DNA of 64,000 nt from Paracrocinitomix sp039939375 (GCA_039939375.1 JBDVJO010000002.1:310001-374000); one strand, 5' to 3'. Positions 18,036 to 27,090 are shown, counted from the first letter of the stretch. Notes: generated by a model not told the origin, from the letters alone. Program-made: numbers and translations.

Positions 18036-19076
18036 ATGAGTCTATTTAAAAAAATAAATGAAGACAATTCGGTTTATATCATAGCTGAATTATCTGCAAA
18101 TCATAACGGTAGCCTAGATGTTGCTTTAGAGACAATTAGAGCTGCAAAAAGGGCAGGGGCAGACGCTATTAAACTTCAGACATACACGGCAGAAACAATG
18201 ACTTTGAATGTGAAGAATAATCACTTCATGATTCAACAAGGAACCGCTTGGGATGGTCAATATCTATATGATTTGTACCAAGATGCCCACACCCCATGGG
18301 ATTGGCATGATAAACTTTTTAAAACAGCTCAAGAAGAAGGCTTAGATTGTTTTTCATCACCGTTTGATTTGACCGCGGTTGATTTTTTAGAAAAATTTGA
18401 CCCTCCAGCTTATAAAATTGCATCATTCGAAATTACTGATATTCCTTTGATAAGATATGTAGCCTCAAAAGGCAGACCGGTTATCATTTCAACAGGGATT
18501 GCAGATGAGGAGGATGTTGAACTAGCAATTGAAACCTGCAAAAATGAAGGAAATAATCAAATAGCTATATTAAAATGTACTTCTGCATACCCAGCTTTAC
18601 CAGAGGATGCTAATCTGATAACAATTCCAGCAATTGCTGAAAAATTTGATGTAATATCAGGTCTTTCAGATCACACTCTTGGAATTGAAGCTCCGGTAAT
18701 AGCAGTAGCTATGGGCGCAAAAATAATTGAAAAACATTTTATTCTGAACAAAGAAATAGGTGGACCAGATGCGCATTTCTCTCTTGATGAAAAAGAGTTT
18801 ACTGAGCTAGTGTGTGCGGTAAGAAAGGCCGAAAAGATGCTGGGCAAAGTGGATTTAGAAATGACAAGCAAAAAGAAGAAAAGTCGGGAGTTCTCCAGGT
18901 CACTATTTATTTCTAAAGATCTAAAGAAAGGAGATTCGCTTACTACGGATAATGTAAGAATCGTAAGACCAGGGTTCGGTTTGCATCCAAAGTACTATGA
19001 TCAAATTTTGGGTAAAAAAGTGACTATTGATCTACTCGCCGGAACTCCAATCACATTAGATTTTATCGAATTCTAA
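18036..19076 (+). CDS. pseI: Pseudaminic acid synthase, PseI
   Basis: 346 residues. NeuB-family synthase: the N-terminal IIAELSANHNGSLDVA, KLQTYTAETMT and FSSPFD stretches and the late LSDHTLGIEAPVIAVAMGA segment form the TIM-barrel active site. The C-terminal 60 residues (RSLFISKDLKKGDSLT...) are an antifreeze-like SAF domain. The enzyme condenses PEP with the free 2,4-diacetamido sugar to form pseudaminate. The SANHNGS wording favours PseI over sialic or legionaminic synthases. It lies 47 nt after the PseG-PseH gene, a larger gap than elsewhere in the operon, with only a weak -7-like sequence. Its 3' end overlaps the convergent methyltransferase gene by 21 nt. Confidence 0.92.
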   Translation: MSLFKKINEDNSVYIIAELSANHNGSLDVALETIRAAKRAGADAIKLQTYTAETMTLNVKNNHFMIQQGTAWDGQYLYDLYQDAHTPWDWHDKLFKTAQEEGLDCFSSPFDLTAVDFLEKFDPPAYKIASFEITDIPLIRYVASKGRPVIISTGIADEEDVELAIETCKNEGNNQIAILKCTSAYPALPEDANLITIPAIAEKFDVISGLSDHTLGIEAPVIAVAMGAKIIEKHFILNKEIGGPDAHFSLDEKEFTELVCAVRKAEKMLGKVDLEMTSKKKKSREFSRSLFISKDLKKGDSLTTDNVRIVRPGFGLHPKYYDQILGKKVTIDLLAGTPITLDFIEF

Positions 19077-19997
19077 CTGATTGGTTTTTTTAAATTCTTG
19101 AAAGTCCGTTTTTAAATGAGCTGTTAAAATCGCATTTTCCTTCAATAAACAAGGTATTCCTTCTATGATTGGATAGGACAATAAACTCTCTTCAGAAAAC
19201 AGCAAAGAATCTGAATGTTTCTTTAACTCTGTACCAGTTAATGGACACTTTAATTCAGCTGTATTTGAGGTTGCTGTATTTTTCTCAATAATTAATAAAC
19301 CTGTAGGATTTAAAGGATTTGCAGATAGTCCAAATAGTCTATGTTCAATTACGTTATATCCTAGGTCTAGTGCGGTTTGATGTAAGTTAGTGATATATCC
19401 ATGATGCTGCATACGCTTTCTTGCTTCATCATTGGCTAATTCGAATGCAGGCTCTAATAGAACCACATATTTACTTGAAATTCGATAAAGTTCTTCTAAC
19501 GCTTCTTTTTCTCTGCCTCCGTTGGGCTCAATAGAATGTGAGGTATACACTACTTCTATAGAATTGTCGGCAAAAGGTATTTCAAATAAATTAGCAACTA
19601 GCAACTGAACATCTGATTGATCAATTTCTCTTAGGAAATCTTGTGCAAATTTTAAGCGTGACCATGAAATATCAAGACCAAGTTTATCATTAGGTTGTGC
19701 GATCAGTTTTTTTAATAAAACACCTATTGTTGTTGCTTCTCCAACTCCAATCTCTATAATTGAGTTGAACTCACCTAGTTGATTGATTTCTTTTGCTAGC
19801 AAATCACAATAATCAATTTTAAATTGAGAGTTCTTAGCTAAATCTTTAACATATGCGCCAGACTGAAAGTCATAGCTAATCAAGATATCCTCAATTGAGT
19901 TTTTGTCACTAGAGCTACTTGATTTTAAATATTGGATGATGTTTTCGCCTTTAGCAAATAACTCCTTTATTTTAGATACTTGTTTTAATTTATTCAC
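19056..19997 (-). CDS. Class I SAM methyltransferase with degenerate Trm112-like tail
   Basis: 313 residues from a GTG start. The SAM-binding glycine motif is SIIEIGVGEATTIG (about 80-93), and VVYTSHSIEP (about 158) fits motif IV. The C-terminal 60 residues (ELKCPLTGTELKK ... YPIIEGIPCLL) resemble a Trm112/YcaR-like zinc ribbon, but the first CPxC knuckle reads CPLTG, so zinc binding is doubtful. The target is unknown. The gene follows the LamG protein gene on the minus strand after 16 nt and is probably co-transcribed with it. The location suggests methylation of a glycan or lipid precursor, which is inference. Confidence 0.8.
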   Translation of the reverse strand: MNKLKQVSKIKELFAKGENIIQYLKSSSSSDKNSIEDILISYDFQSGAYVKDLAKNSQFKIDYCDLLAKEINQLGEFNSIIEIGVGEATTIGVLLKKLIAQPNDKLGLDISWSRLKFAQDFLREIDQSDVQLLVANLFEIPFADNSIEVVYTSHSIEPNGGREKEALEELYRISSKYVVLLEPAFELANDEARKRMQHHGYITNLHQTALDLGYNVIEHRLFGLSANPLNPTGLLIIEKNTATSNTAELKCPLTGTELKKHSDSLLFSEESLLSYPIIEGIPCLLKENAILTAHLKTDFQEFKKTNQLEFDKI

Positions 19998-20013
19998 AAA
20001 TTAAAAGGCTTTA

Positions 20014-21006
20014 TTATTCTTTGATAAGTTTAACTCTGTACGCTTCTTCTCCATCATTAATTTGAAGGATATAGGTTCCATTTGGAATATCTTCAACGTC
20101 AATTTTAGATTCAGCTATTTTTCCGTTCAAAACTAATTTTCCGCTCATATCAGTTAAAAAGTAAGGAAGTTCATTTAAAATTTCGTCAATATTTATCGTA
20201 GTTTTTACTGGATTGGGGAAAATAGTCAAATTCTCAATCTTTTCAAATTTAGATAAATCACTTACACAAATAGTTGCTACGGTAGAAGTGACCCAAGTAG
20301 GGTTGCTTTCGAAAGTTCCATCATAATTATTTGATGTTGAATCAATAGCCACTGTTCCAGAAGATTCGTTCAAGTTGTATAGTGCCACTAAACCGACCGT
20401 ATTGGGATCCATAGCACAATCTTTATAAGCTAAAATATCTGCTTCAACTCTTGCTGTATTCCAAATTCTCACTTCATCAATTTTACCTTGAAAGAACTCA
20501 TTGTCTGTACTTAAATCAATTTTATCTAAATAACCAATAGTAAGCGGTAAATTTGTATCAACGTTATATACTGAAGAGCACGTTTCTTCACCTACTAAAA
20601 CGCCATTTAAGTACAAATACGCTTTATCAGCTCTTCTAACACCTGCAATATGCATCCATTCATTTTGTTGAATACCGTTATAAAGAACTTTGGTGTTTGT
20701 TCCATCCGAGTTGACAACAAAAAACTCCAATTCTTCTGAACCAGTTTTTAAAACTCTTAAACAATATCCAGCGTTAGCAGGAGTACCTACAGAAGAAATA
20801 CCTTTAGAGATAACTTTTTGGCCCATTCCTGCACCGGTACCACTTATATAAATCCAAGCTTCGATCGTGAAATCACTGGTGCCCATGTCGGCCAAATCAC
20901 CAATGAACACACCATCATCCACCCCGTCAAATTCAAGGCAATTTTCAGTTTGAGAAAAAGCTGCGGTCATTGAAAACGCCAACAAAGAAGTAATAATCCA
21001 TTTCAT
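20014..21006 (-). CDS. LamG-domain secreted protein with T9SS sorting domain
   Basis: 330 residues. The signal peptide (residues 1-18, ending AFSQ) is followed by a LamG/concanavalin-like jelly-roll (about 20-235: CLEFDGVDDGVFIGD, FTIEAWIYISG, KIDEVRIWNTAR). Such domains usually bind carbohydrate. The last 75 residues are a T9SS type A sorting domain: LTIFPNPVKTTINI, then a G-T-Y-I-L-Q-I strand and a KLIKE end. The protein should cross the outer membrane through T9SS and be released or anchored at the surface. It sits within the glycan cluster between pseI and the flippase, but a functional link is not shown. Confidence 0.88.
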   Translation of the reverse strand: MKWIITSLLAFSMTAAFSQTENCLEFDGVDDGVFIGDLADMGTSDFTIEAWIYISGTGAGMGQKVISKGISSVGTPANAGYCLRVLKTGSEELEFFVVNSDGTNTKVLYNGIQQNEWMHIAGVRRADKAYLYLNGVLVGEETCSSVYNVDTNLPLTIGYLDKIDLSTDNEFFQGKIDEVRIWNTARVEADILAYKDCAMDPNTVGLVALYNLNESSGTVAIDSTSNNYDGTFESNPTWVTSTVATICVSDLSKFEKIENLTIFPNPVKTTINIDEILNELPYFLTDMSGKLVLNGKIAESKIDVEDIPNGTYILQINDGEEAYRVKLIKE

Positions 21007-21095
21007 AATTTTGGGTTTAACATTTATGCTAAAATACTAAAATTACCTAATTAATTTAATTAGAGCTTAGTTATTATAGCTCAAGCATAAAGTGA

Positions 21096-22622
21096 ATGGA
21101 GAATAATTCTTTTCTTTACAGAAAGAATTTAGTTTTGGGAATAATTAAGAAACAAGCAATTCGTAATGCTGCTTTTAGTTTCACAGGTGCCTTTTTTGGA
21201 GCCGGTAGCCGAATGTCAATGCCGCTTTTTTTATCTGAAGCGCAAATTGGCTTGTTATCACTGTTAGATGCTATTTCAGGAATGTTTGCAATTATTTTCT
21301 GTTTAGGATTTGAGCAAGTCTTGATTCGTGTTTTTCCAAAATTTAGAAATGATGAATCTGGTCACAATGGTTTTCTGGCTTTCGGATTATACCTCTCTTT
21401 CATTGGTGTATTATTTGGATTGATTGTCTTTTACTTTGGTGAACATCTATTTTTGGGCGATAATTCTGAAACAAACAAATGGTTTCTTTCGTTTTCATTT
21501 TTAGTTTTTCCGTTGATTCTATTTCGGATATTGTTTAAGAACTTAGATGGCTATGCAAGAATGCTTTTCAATTCAGTAATTGGGGTGTTTTTAGAGTCAT
21601 TATTGACAAAAGTTGTTCTTTTACTCTCTCTAGTCGCATTGGCTGTTGGTTTAATCGATTTTAGATACCTTGTCTATATTCAGACGATTAATTTGTGTTT
21701 GCCAGGATTAATCATATTTATTTATTCGATTGTTAAAACTGAAAAGATTACTAAACCGAGTCCAAAATTATTGTCAAAAAATGAACTCAGAGGAATCTTT
21801 GGTCTAGTTATAATTGGTGTATTGACCGGAACTTCGGGTTCATTGGTTTTGTATGTGGATAGTTTAATGGTGAATAAGCTACTTTCTTTAGAGGCCTTAG
21901 GTGTATACGCAACGTTGTTTTTTGCCGCAAGATTGTTAATAATACCTTCTACAGGAATTGCGCGTATCTCTACAACCATTTTGGCAGAGGCATGGACCAA
22001 CAAAGACATGAAGAAAGTGCAGGAGATTTATGAAAAAAGCGCATTGAATCAACTGATAATTGGAGCTTATTTATTCGGAATAGGCTGGTTATGTATCAGA
22101 TCAGTTTTGTCTTTGACTCCAAAATTTGAACCTTATTTAAATCATGCTTGGGTGTTTTTCTTTTTAGGTTTAGGGTTATTGATTGAAATGTCTGCAGGAG
22201 TCAATACGTCTATTATAAAGGCTTCAGAAAAATATAAGTATAACATGTATTTTGCAATAGTGCTTGCGGTTTGTGTTGTAATCTTGAACTATATTTTTAT
22301 TCAAAAATGGAATATTGAAGGAGCAGCTATAGCATCAATGTTTGCAATGATCATTGTAAATTTCTTGAGGTGGTTTATGCTGAGAAAGTATTATGGTCTT
22401 CAACCTTTCAATAAAAACTTCCTAAAAGGGTTAGTTTTGGCTTCGGTTTTTATAATAGCTGCCTCACTTATTAAGTTTGATTTGCCTGTTGTAACCAGAT
22501 TAATTGTCTATTCCACTGGTTTCACTCTCATTTTCTGGGTAACTGTTGTCGGGCTCAAAATATCGCCAGATATTAATGAATGGTTAAGAAAAATGAAAAA
22601 CACTTATTTAACTAAAAAGTAA
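21096..22622 (+). CDS. Wzx-type oligosaccharide flippase (MOP superfamily)
   Basis: 508 residues with about 12-14 membrane helices across the full length and no soluble domain. The N-terminal IRNAAFSFTGAFFGAGSRMSMPLFLS segment is typical of polysaccharide biosynthesis proteins of the MATE/MOP superfamily. These move undecaprenol-linked sugar units across the inner membrane. Here it is the natural exporter for a pseudaminate-containing glycan built by the neighbouring genes (inference). It is followed after 25 nt by a UDP-sugar epimerase gene with its own -7 element. Confidence 0.87.
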   Translation: MENNSFLYRKNLVLGIIKKQAIRNAAFSFTGAFFGAGSRMSMPLFLSEAQIGLLSLLDAISGMFAIIFCLGFEQVLIRVFPKFRNDESGHNGFLAFGLYLSFIGVLFGLIVFYFGEHLFLGDNSETNKWFLSFSFLVFPLILFRILFKNLDGYARMLFNSVIGVFLESLLTKVVLLLSLVALAVGLIDFRYLVYIQTINLCLPGLIIFIYSIVKTEKITKPSPKLLSKNELRGIFGLVIIGVLTGTSGSLVLYVDSLMVNKLLSLEALGVYATLFFAARLLIIPSTGIARISTTILAEAWTNKDMKKVQEIYEKSALNQLIIGAYLFGIGWLCIRSVLSLTPKFEPYLNHAWVFFFLGLGLLIEMSAGVNTSIIKASEKYKYNMYFAIVLAVCVVILNYIFIQKWNIEGAAIASMFAMIIVNFLRWFMLRKYYGLQPFNKNFLKGLVLASVFIIAASLIKFDLPVVTRLIVYSTGFTLIFWVTVVGLKISPDINEWLRKMKNTYLTKK

Positions 22623-22635
22623 GCCTTTTAAAAAT

Positions 22636-22643
22636 TATCTTTG
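22636..22643 (+). promoter_or_regulatory. Promoter -7 element TATCTTTG, UDP-sugar epimerase gene
   Basis: TATCTTTG-ATCC-ATG: exact TAnnTTTG match, 4 nt before the start codon. Box and spacing are the same as at the phosphoribosyltransferase gene (1113-1120). Predicts a leaderless transcript separate from the flippase mRNA. Confidence 0.6.
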
Positions 22644-22647
22644 ATCC

Positions 22648-23637
22648 ATGTTTAGCTCTGATATTTCTAACAAAATTCAATCTTCCGTTTTTGTAGTGAC
22701 TGGTGGAGCTGGGTTTATAGGCTCTAATCTTGTAGAACAACTAATAGCGCTTAAAGCAAAAAAAGTAATCGTTTTTGACGATTTATCAACTGGATCTAAA
22801 GAAAATATTCAAGCATTTTTAGGCCTTTCAAATGTAGAGTTTGTGAATGGTTCAATTACAGATTTAAATGACCTTAAGTCTATATTAAATGGGGTGGATG
22901 TAATTTTTCATTTGGCTGCTTTAGGAAGTGTTCCAAGAAGTATTGATAACCCCATTGCTACGAATAATGTAAATGCGAATGGATTTATAAATGTATTGGC
23001 TGCAGCAAAGGACGCGGGAATTAAACGTATTGTTTATTCGTCTTCATCTTCAGTTTATGGAGACAATCTTGATCTTCCTAAAACTGAAAATAACATAGGT
23101 AATCCCTTATCTCCTTATGCTGTAAGTAAACGATCTAATGAACTTTATGCAAAAGTTTTTTCTGATGTTTATAACATGGATATTATCGGCCTTAGATACT
23201 TCAATGTTTTTGGACCAAAACAGAGCTTAACAGGACCATATTCGGCTGTAATTCCAATATTCATATCCAACTTATTGAATAATAAAGACTGTTTTATTAA
23301 TGGAAACGGTGAAATTTCTCGTGATTTTACCTTCGTAGAAAATGTGGTCTATGCGAATATATTGTCAGCTTTTACAGTTCTGAAAAAAGATGACGATCGC
23401 CTATTTAATATTGCTATGGAACAGCAGGTTTCATTAAACGAATTATATCAAAAAGTAGAGGAAGTTATTCAATCTGGAAGAACTGTTCAATATCGTGATA
23501 AGCGATTGGGGGATATAGATAATTCGAAAGCATCCATTGCAAAGGCCCAAGAATTTCTAGGGTATGATCCTCAAATTGGTTTTGATGAAGGATTAAAAAA
23601 GACGATTGCTTGGTACAAGCAACAAATTAAAAACTAG
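22648..23637 (+). CDS. UDP-GlcNAc/UDP-glucuronate 4-epimerase-like SDR
   Basis: 329 residues. An extended SDR: VVTGGAGFIGSNLVEQL carries the NAD-binding GxxGxxG (about 18-24), HLAALGSVPRS is the wording found in WbpP/TviC-type UDP-HexNAc 4-epimerases, SSSSVYGD holds the catalytic Ser, and YAVSK the Tyr and Lys. GLRYFNVFGPKQ is also typical. It should interconvert UDP-GlcNAc and UDP-GalNAc, or the uronic acid forms, and so supply a sugar for the local glycan. The exact substrate is not settled by sequence. Convergent with the MORN-repeat gene, overlapping by 4 nt. Confidence 0.88.
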   Translation: MFSSDISNKIQSSVFVVTGGAGFIGSNLVEQLIALKAKKVIVFDDLSTGSKENIQAFLGLSNVEFVNGSITDLNDLKSILNGVDVIFHLAALGSVPRSIDNPIATNNVNANGFINVLAAAKDAGIKRIVYSSSSSVYGDNLDLPKTENNIGNPLSPYAVSKRSNELYAKVFSDVYNMDIIGLRYFNVFGPKQSLTGPYSAVIPIFISNLLNNKDCFINGNGEISRDFTFVENVVYANILSAFTVLKKDDDRLFNIAMEQQVSLNELYQKVEEVIQSGRTVQYRDKRLGDIDNSKASIAKAQEFLGYDPQIGFDEGLKKTIAWYKQQIKN

Positions 23638-24743
23638 CAACCAGCACTGGTGCTTTGTTGAGCAGCTTGTTTTGCTTTATACTTAAAATAATTTTTCCTT
23701 TTTTTATCGTATTGTTTTCTACTTAGACCGTTTTCTTTCAGCCAATCAGCTGAAGGTGTTTCAGGCCATTTTTTAGCATCTGCCGCCTCATCCTTCGTTG
23801 CAAACGGAGATCCCTCAGGAGCAGAAGTTTCATCTCCAAATTCATCATAAAAATGTTCTTCAACTACAACTCCTTTTTTATAAATGGCATAATACTTTTT
23901 CGTGTTCTTTTCGTTGTCATAGTATTCTTCAAACACGCCGTGTCTTAAATTACCTTTGTAATTCTCTACCGTCCATTTACGTTCATCTTTTAAGTAAAAT
24001 CGCCTGGTTTCTCCCTCTCTGCATCCATCAACGTGATTTTCTTCATACAATAGTGCTCCAGTATCATAATAATAGCGTGAAAGTCCTTCTTTCTTGCCCA
24101 TTTTGAATTCTTGTTCAGACTCTACCATGCCTGATTCAAAGTAGGTGATGTACTTACCGTTCCACTCACCATCTTTATGCATGATTTCTTTTTTCAAGGT
24201 ATTGTTTGGCCAGAACTCTTGTTTTTTACCGTCCAATGATCCCATTTTCCAAGTTTCAACTTTCCATAAACTAGAATCTGGAAAGTAATAACGGGTTTCA
24301 CCATCCATGGCGCCCATAACAAAGTTTTTCTCCCATTTCAAACTACCATCTTTTCTATAAAACTTCCATTGACCGTCTTCTTTTCCTAATCCCTCAGTAT
24401 CGTGCGACCTGATAAGGTTTGGATTCCCATTATCATACCATACAGTATCAACTCCTTGTGGTCTTCCTCCTGCAAAAGTCAAGAACATCTCAAGGTTCCC
24501 GTTCATATGACAAACTTTGCAAGCACCAGTAAATGGTTTTCCTGATTTTTTATGCATGGTAGCTTCACTGCCCTGATCAAAATAAACCGTGTTTGCGCAG
24601 TCAGGAACTAATCTGAAACGTGTATCACGACATTTTAAAGCTTCAACTTTTTTGTCGTTCGTTAGCATCTGGTCAGTTAAGCCCTCTTGTGCGTTTAAAA
24701 GAAATGGAATGGATACTAGTCCTATTAAGAATGTAATTTTCAT
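23634..24743 (-). CDS. Secreted MORN_2-repeat protein (YwqK-like)
   Basis: 369 residues. The signal peptide ends at LLNAQ (about residue 19). The middle (about 75-285) is built of roughly nine beta-hairpin repeats with the pattern Y..G.l..E..(y/f)..G..(e/d)G, for example DGKKQEFWPNNTLKKE and EGLSRYYYDTGALLYE. This is the MORN_2 / YwqK 'antitoxin' repeat (PF07661), which in Bacteroidota is mostly of unknown role. The C-terminus is basic and ends in a lone Cys (TSAGC). The antitoxin label is historical; no toxin partner is visible nearby. Transcribed toward the epimerase gene. Confidence 0.82.
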   Translation of the reverse strand: MKITFLIGLVSIPFLLNAQEGLTDQMLTNDKKVEALKCRDTRFRLVPDCANTVYFDQGSEATMHKKSGKPFTGACKVCHMNGNLEMFLTFAGGRPQGVDTVWYDNGNPNLIRSHDTEGLGKEDGQWKFYRKDGSLKWEKNFVMGAMDGETRYYFPDSSLWKVETWKMGSLDGKKQEFWPNNTLKKEIMHKDGEWNGKYITYFESGMVESEQEFKMGKKEGLSRYYYDTGALLYEENHVDGCREGETRRFYLKDERKWTVENYKGNLRHGVFEEYYDNEKNTKKYYAIYKKGVVVEEHFYDEFGDETSAPEGSPFATKDEAADAKKWPETPSADWLKENGLSRKQYDKKRKNYFKYKAKQAAQQSTSAGC

Positions 24744-24800
24744 CTGTTAGTTTGTTGGAGCATTAAAGTAATAATTCTACTTCAATTATTATGCCTTAAA

Positions 24801-25199
24801 CTATTCAGAAAGATGTTTTTTAAGAATAGGTAAAAACTGTTCGTGCACTTTGGTGATGGATTGAACAGTATAGTCAAAGCAAACTAGAACCGAAGATCCT
24901 TCAGCAATGAGTTGCTCTTTTTCATCTATAATTTTGTAAGAAAGGGTGAAGCTAGTGTCGCCGATATGTGCGCAACTTACATCTACTCGTAATTGATTTT
25001 CGAGTTGACCCGGTCGGTGGTAAATCACTTCATTTTTTTTCAGAATGATTCCGTATTTTTTCCAATCCCATTCTCTTCCAAGTTGATTCACAAAAAAGTA
25101 CATCCTTCCTGTTTCAAAATATTGCAAATAAACGGCGTTATGAATGTGCCCAGCTATGTCGCAATCTGAGAATCTAATCTGTAATGGAGTACTTATCAT
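24801..25199 (-). CDS. Acyl-CoA thioesterase, hotdog fold (4HBT/YbgC-like)
   Basis: 132 residues. The N-terminal IRFSDCDIAGHIHNAVYLQYFE holds the 4-hydroxybenzoyl-CoA thioesterase signature, with the likely catalytic Asp at 14. Length is usual for YbgC/FcbC-type enzymes that hydrolyse short- or medium-chain acyl-CoA. The start codon overlaps the stop of the upstream 4,6-dehydratase gene (ATGA), so the two are co-translated. A metabolic link is not obvious; the pairing may simply reflect envelope biogenesis. Confidence 0.87.
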   Translation of the reverse strand: MISTPLQIRFSDCDIAGHIHNAVYLQYFETGRMYFFVNQLGREWDWKKYGIILKKNEVIYHRPGQLENQLRVDVSCAHIGDTSFTLSYKIIDEKEQLIAEGSSVLVCFDYTVQSITKVHEQFLPILKKHLSE

Positions 25200-27070
25200 T
25201 TATCTAATTTTTCAAATTCAGAATTATTGCTTCTAAATTCAGGAACAATCCACTTCATTAATCGCACAATTTCTTCATTGTTTTGATCATTGAACATGGC
25301 CGTTAGTTCTTCAATATTTGTTGAAATTTCATTGAAATCGTATTCTCTAACTTTGGCGATTAATATTTGAGGATGATGAGTAGGTTTTGTATTTTCCTCA
25401 TTCGTTAAGAGTTCTTCGTATAGTTTCTCGCCAGGACGTAATCCTGTGATCTTGATCTCGATATCTTTGCCTAATGTCAATCCACTCAATTTGACCATTT
25501 TCTTTGCCAAATCGTAAATTTTAACGGATTCACCCATATCAAACACAAAGATTTCACTTCCTTCTCCCATGGCTTCGGCTTCTAATACAAGGGCACAAGC
25601 TTCAGGTATGGTCATGAAATATCGTGTAATTTTTTTGTCGGTAACGGTTAAAGGTCCACCGGCTTCAATTTGCCTTTTAAACAATGGAATTACAGAACCA
25701 TTGGAACCAAGCACATTTCCAAATCGTGTTGTGATGAATTTAGTTTCTGAAATTTTATCTGCAGATTGCGCATAAATTTCTGCGATACGCTTGGAAGTTC
25801 CCATCACGTTGGTTGGGTTTACAGCTTTATCAGTAGAAATAAGCACGAACTTATCAACTTTAAAATTCATAGATAAATCCACCAAGTGTTTACTTCCTCT
25901 AACATTAGTAAGTATGGCTTCTGATGGATTGTCTTCCATTAAAGGAACATGTTTGTATGCCGCAGCATGAAAAACGATTTGTGGTTTAAATGTGGTAAAG
26001 ACGTTTTCAATTCTGTCGTAGTTTCTAATGTCAGCTATTACAGTTTCTGTTAGATGAAGTAGTCGTTTTTCTTTTAACTCCATCTCTAAATTATAGAGGG
26101 GAGATTCGGCCTGATCAAGCATGATTACTTTTTCAGGATTATAAGCTACAAGTTGACGAACAATTTCACTTCCAATACTTCCGGCAGCCCCTGTAACCAA
26201 AATGGTTTTACCATCAAATTCATTGGCTAACTTTTCTGAATCCAGGTTAATGGATTCTCTGCCCAATAAATCTTCAATTTTTATGGGTTTGATTTGGCCC
26301 GTAGTGAATTCTCCATTGATCCAATCAGTAGGAGAGGGTACATTTAATATTTCAACGTTATGCGCTAAACATAAATCAATGATTGCTCTTTTCTGTTTTT
26401 TGTCAGGATTCTTAATCGCCATGATGAGACGCTTAATGCCGTTCGTCTCTATGATTTGTTCAAGTGAACTGGCATGAAAAATCTTTAAACCTTCCATTGA
26501 CTTTCCCAACTTGTTCTTGTCATCATCAATAAAGCATATGATTTTGCCGTCAAGTCTAGCTTCTTTTTCAACGGTATGTTTTGTAATCAATCCATAGGTT
26601 CCGGCTCCGTATATAACGGTAGGAATTAAATCTTTGTCTCGTTTCAATCCTTCCATGTAAAGTAGCTTCACTGCAAATCTGAAAACCAATAAAAAAGAAA
26701 TACAAACGAAATATTCTACTATGATAATTGAGCTTGGGAATAAAAATGCTCCGCCATAGAAACGGAATTTGATGAATGACATGGCAATCATTATCAAGGT
26801 TCCCGTGGTAACACCAAAAATAACTCTTTTAACATCTGCAGAAGCTGTATATCGCAGCATTCCGCTATGAATTTTAAATCCAAAAAAAGCGATTCCTCTA
26901 GCTAAAATATAAAATGGCAATCCAGTAATAAAGATGTTGTACTCTTGTTCAAAAGGCAAATTAGAAGTATCAAAACGCACGAAATACGCCACGATTAATG
27001 CCGAAAGAGCAATCATCAAGTCAACTGTAAAAATCAGCCAACGGGGTACTGTTTTATTTGGTAAGCGCAT
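25196..27070 (-). CDS. Membrane NDP-sugar 4,6-dehydratase, PglF/CapD/WbpM type
   Basis: 624 residues. The N-terminus has four membrane helices (about 10-135), then a CoA-binding-like Rossmann domain (VIYGAGTYG, 153-160) and a C-terminal SDR domain (VTGAAGSIGSEIV, 292-304). The active site has T413-D414-K415, Met423 in place of the usual SDR Tyr, and Lys427, which is the known arrangement in PglF-type UDP-GlcNAc 4,6-dehydratases that keep C5 configuration. It forms UDP-4-keto-6-deoxy-GlcNAc for QuiNAc, FucNAc or bacillosamine sugars. Transcribed with the thioesterase gene from the -7 box at 27083-27090. Confidence 0.92.
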   Translation of the reverse strand: MRLPNKTVPRWLIFTVDLMIALSALIVAYFVRFDTSNLPFEQEYNIFITGLPFYILARGIAFFGFKIHSGMLRYTASADVKRVIFGVTTGTLIMIAMSFIKFRFYGGAFLFPSSIIIVEYFVCISFLLVFRFAVKLLYMEGLKRDKDLIPTVIYGAGTYGLITKHTVEKEARLDGKIICFIDDDKNKLGKSMEGLKIFHASSLEQIIETNGIKRLIMAIKNPDKKQKRAIIDLCLAHNVEILNVPSPTDWINGEFTTGQIKPIKIEDLLGRESINLDSEKLANEFDGKTILVTGAAGSIGSEIVRQLVAYNPEKVIMLDQAESPLYNLEMELKEKRLLHLTETVIADIRNYDRIENVFTTFKPQIVFHAAAYKHVPLMEDNPSEAILTNVRGSKHLVDLSMNFKVDKFVLISTDKAVNPTNVMGTSKRIAEIYAQSADKISETKFITTRFGNVLGSNGSVIPLFKRQIEAGGPLTVTDKKITRYFMTIPEACALVLEAEAMGEGSEIFVFDMGESVKIYDLAKKMVKLSGLTLGKDIEIKITGLRPGEKLYEELLTNEENTKPTHHPQILIAKVREYDFNEISTNIEELTAMFNDQNNEEIVRLMKWIVPEFRSNNSEFEKLDK

Positions 27071-27082
27071 TTTTTATTGGTG

Positions 27083-27090
27083 CAAATTTA
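27083..27090 (-). promoter_or_regulatory. Promoter -7 element TAAATTTG(CACC), 4,6-dehydratase gene
   Basis: On the minus strand: TAAATTTGCACC, then AATAAAAA and ATG. Exact TAnnTTTG match with the GCACC extension that also occurs at lgt and secDF. Predicted leader of about 6 nt. Confidence 0.6.
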
